A stretch of DNA of 64,000 nt from Tyto alba (Eukaryota > Chordata > Aves > Strigiformes > Tytonidae). The DNA lies in assembly GCF_018691265.1 (NCBI RefSeq), contig NW_024881327.1, forward strand, positions 25,661,936 to 25,725,935, in the 5' to 3' direction. Positions 63,101 through 64,000 of the stretch are shown piece by piece. The position numbers and the translations under genes are program-made. The notes below the pieces were generated by a model. It searched no databases. It saw only the letters and a program-made list of their open reading frames with translations, and was not told where the DNA came from. Each line of letters opens with the position of its first letter. The stretch's first letter is position 1.

Positions 63101-64000
63101 TGTTAATCACACTGAAACAACTTTTATTTACTCTGATATATAAAATCTCCCAGATTTTTCAAAAGAGAAATGCTATCATATCCTTACTTGTTTTATTCCA
63201 CTTCACTAGACACTCTCCCGTACGCTAGATGAAAAGTTTAGCAATGGCAAATGTCAATTTTAAATTATTTGATCTGAAAGCTACATCTGATCCTATTTCA
63301 GCTAGGCTGCAGGGGAAAAAAAAGCTAGCAGTATAGCCTCTTTCTTCGAAAAAGAAACCATCCGCACCAACACCCGTGCTAGCGTCTTCCTCAATGACAC
63401 AGATCAAGACGACCGAAGATGTGATTATCCCCTGCAAGTGTCACGGACTCTCAGCATATATGAATGCCACAAATCCTCACTGATAGAAACACTGACCGGC
63501 TCCTCCACCCCAACTTCATCTTGCAGACTGAAAAATAACTTAACTGTCACCAGGCACGTATTACAGGGTCTAGACTGATTAGGCTTCCCTGCAGAACTAA
63601 GTGGTTTGTTTCTAACCCATCTAACAGAGTCAATGCTATCTGCTGACCAACAGACTCTTCAACTTTGTGTGTTTCCCGAGCAGAAATGCAGAGCTCCTGC
63701 GCTCGTGTTTGCTCTGAAGTTTTGGATCCTCGGAGGCTGTACGTTACTAAGCAGAAAACCAGGGGAGAGGATTAGTGGGGGCTTTGACATTTACCCAGCT
63801 GCATATGAGGGTAACCAATGTCTTCTCACCCGTCTTCCCCCCCCTCCCCGCAGACCCTTCACCCTGAGCGGGAAGGGGCAGAGGAAGGGCACTGCGGAGG
63901 GCAGAAGGCAGGAGCTCGCCAGCCCAGCACTCAAAGGGGGCAGCCAAACCGACTCCATCTGCAGGCAGCGTAAAGGAGAAATGGGTATCCTCCAGCACAA

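Larger units (their letters stand above)
56478..64000 (-). other. KIT intron 1, 3' part
   Basis: Runs off the window. Holds units A and B and element X copy 2. The final 170 bp are GC-rich with a few CpG, but contain no match to a KIT signal-peptide exon followed by a GT donor in the right phase. 60190-63800 shows no recognisable repeat. Confidence 0.8.

Noticed and set aside
63747..64000. GC-rich end of the window as KIT exon 1
   Set aside because: No minus-strand ATG with a KIT-like signal peptide running into a phase-1 GT donor; exon 1 must lie beyond the window.

Overview
This is a bird genome window. It carries 20 exons of a KIT receptor tyrosine kinase gene on the minus strand. Chicken-repeat-1 (CR1) retrotransposon fragments and LTR families of the bird type lie in and around it. 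The CR1 pieces and the protein (YENL Grb2 site, no GNNK insert, tail ending PLLVREDV) point to a bird. The two LTR families, recognised from memory, look more like those of Neoaves than of chicken; that last step is inference.

Layout from low to high coordinate. 1-16526 is the region downstream of KIT. I found no convincing protein gene there. It holds a G-rich tract at 397-445, a 589-bp solo LTR at 2634-3222, low-complexity AT repeats near 5.5 kb, an old CR1 piece near 7.4 kb, a nested inverted repeat at 8213-8278 and a CR1 3' end at 14872-15193. A second, 1,139-bp solo LTR (16527-17665) with a 5-bp target-site duplication sits just beyond the end of KIT. The KIT 3' UTR runs from about 17740 to 19955 and has a poly(A) signal, an AU-rich element and an 8-mer site for miR-221/222.

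KIT exons 21 to 2 then follow, from 19956 to 56477. All 19 introns are GT-AG and every junction keeps frame. The exons encode 938 residues: five Ig-like domains, one membrane span, the juxtamembrane switch, a split tyrosine kinase with its insert, and the C-terminal tail. Most exon lengths equal those of mammalian KIT; exons 2, 3, 5, 15 and 21 differ by whole codons. Exon 1 (signal peptide) and the promoter lie beyond 64000, because intron 1 runs off the window.

The introns hold the less ordinary material: CR1 copies in introns 16 and 17; an LTR-end plus leader-like fragment with a hairpin in intron 6; a 16-bp perfect palindrome centred on CACGTG in intron 7; and a GC-rich 0.7-0.85 kb sequence, called X here, with a TATA box. 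X occurs almost identically in intron 3 and intron 1. In intron 1, X lies between two halves of an older local duplication that share a 275-bp tract far more alike than their flanks. X and this duplication are the best candidates for something undescribed.
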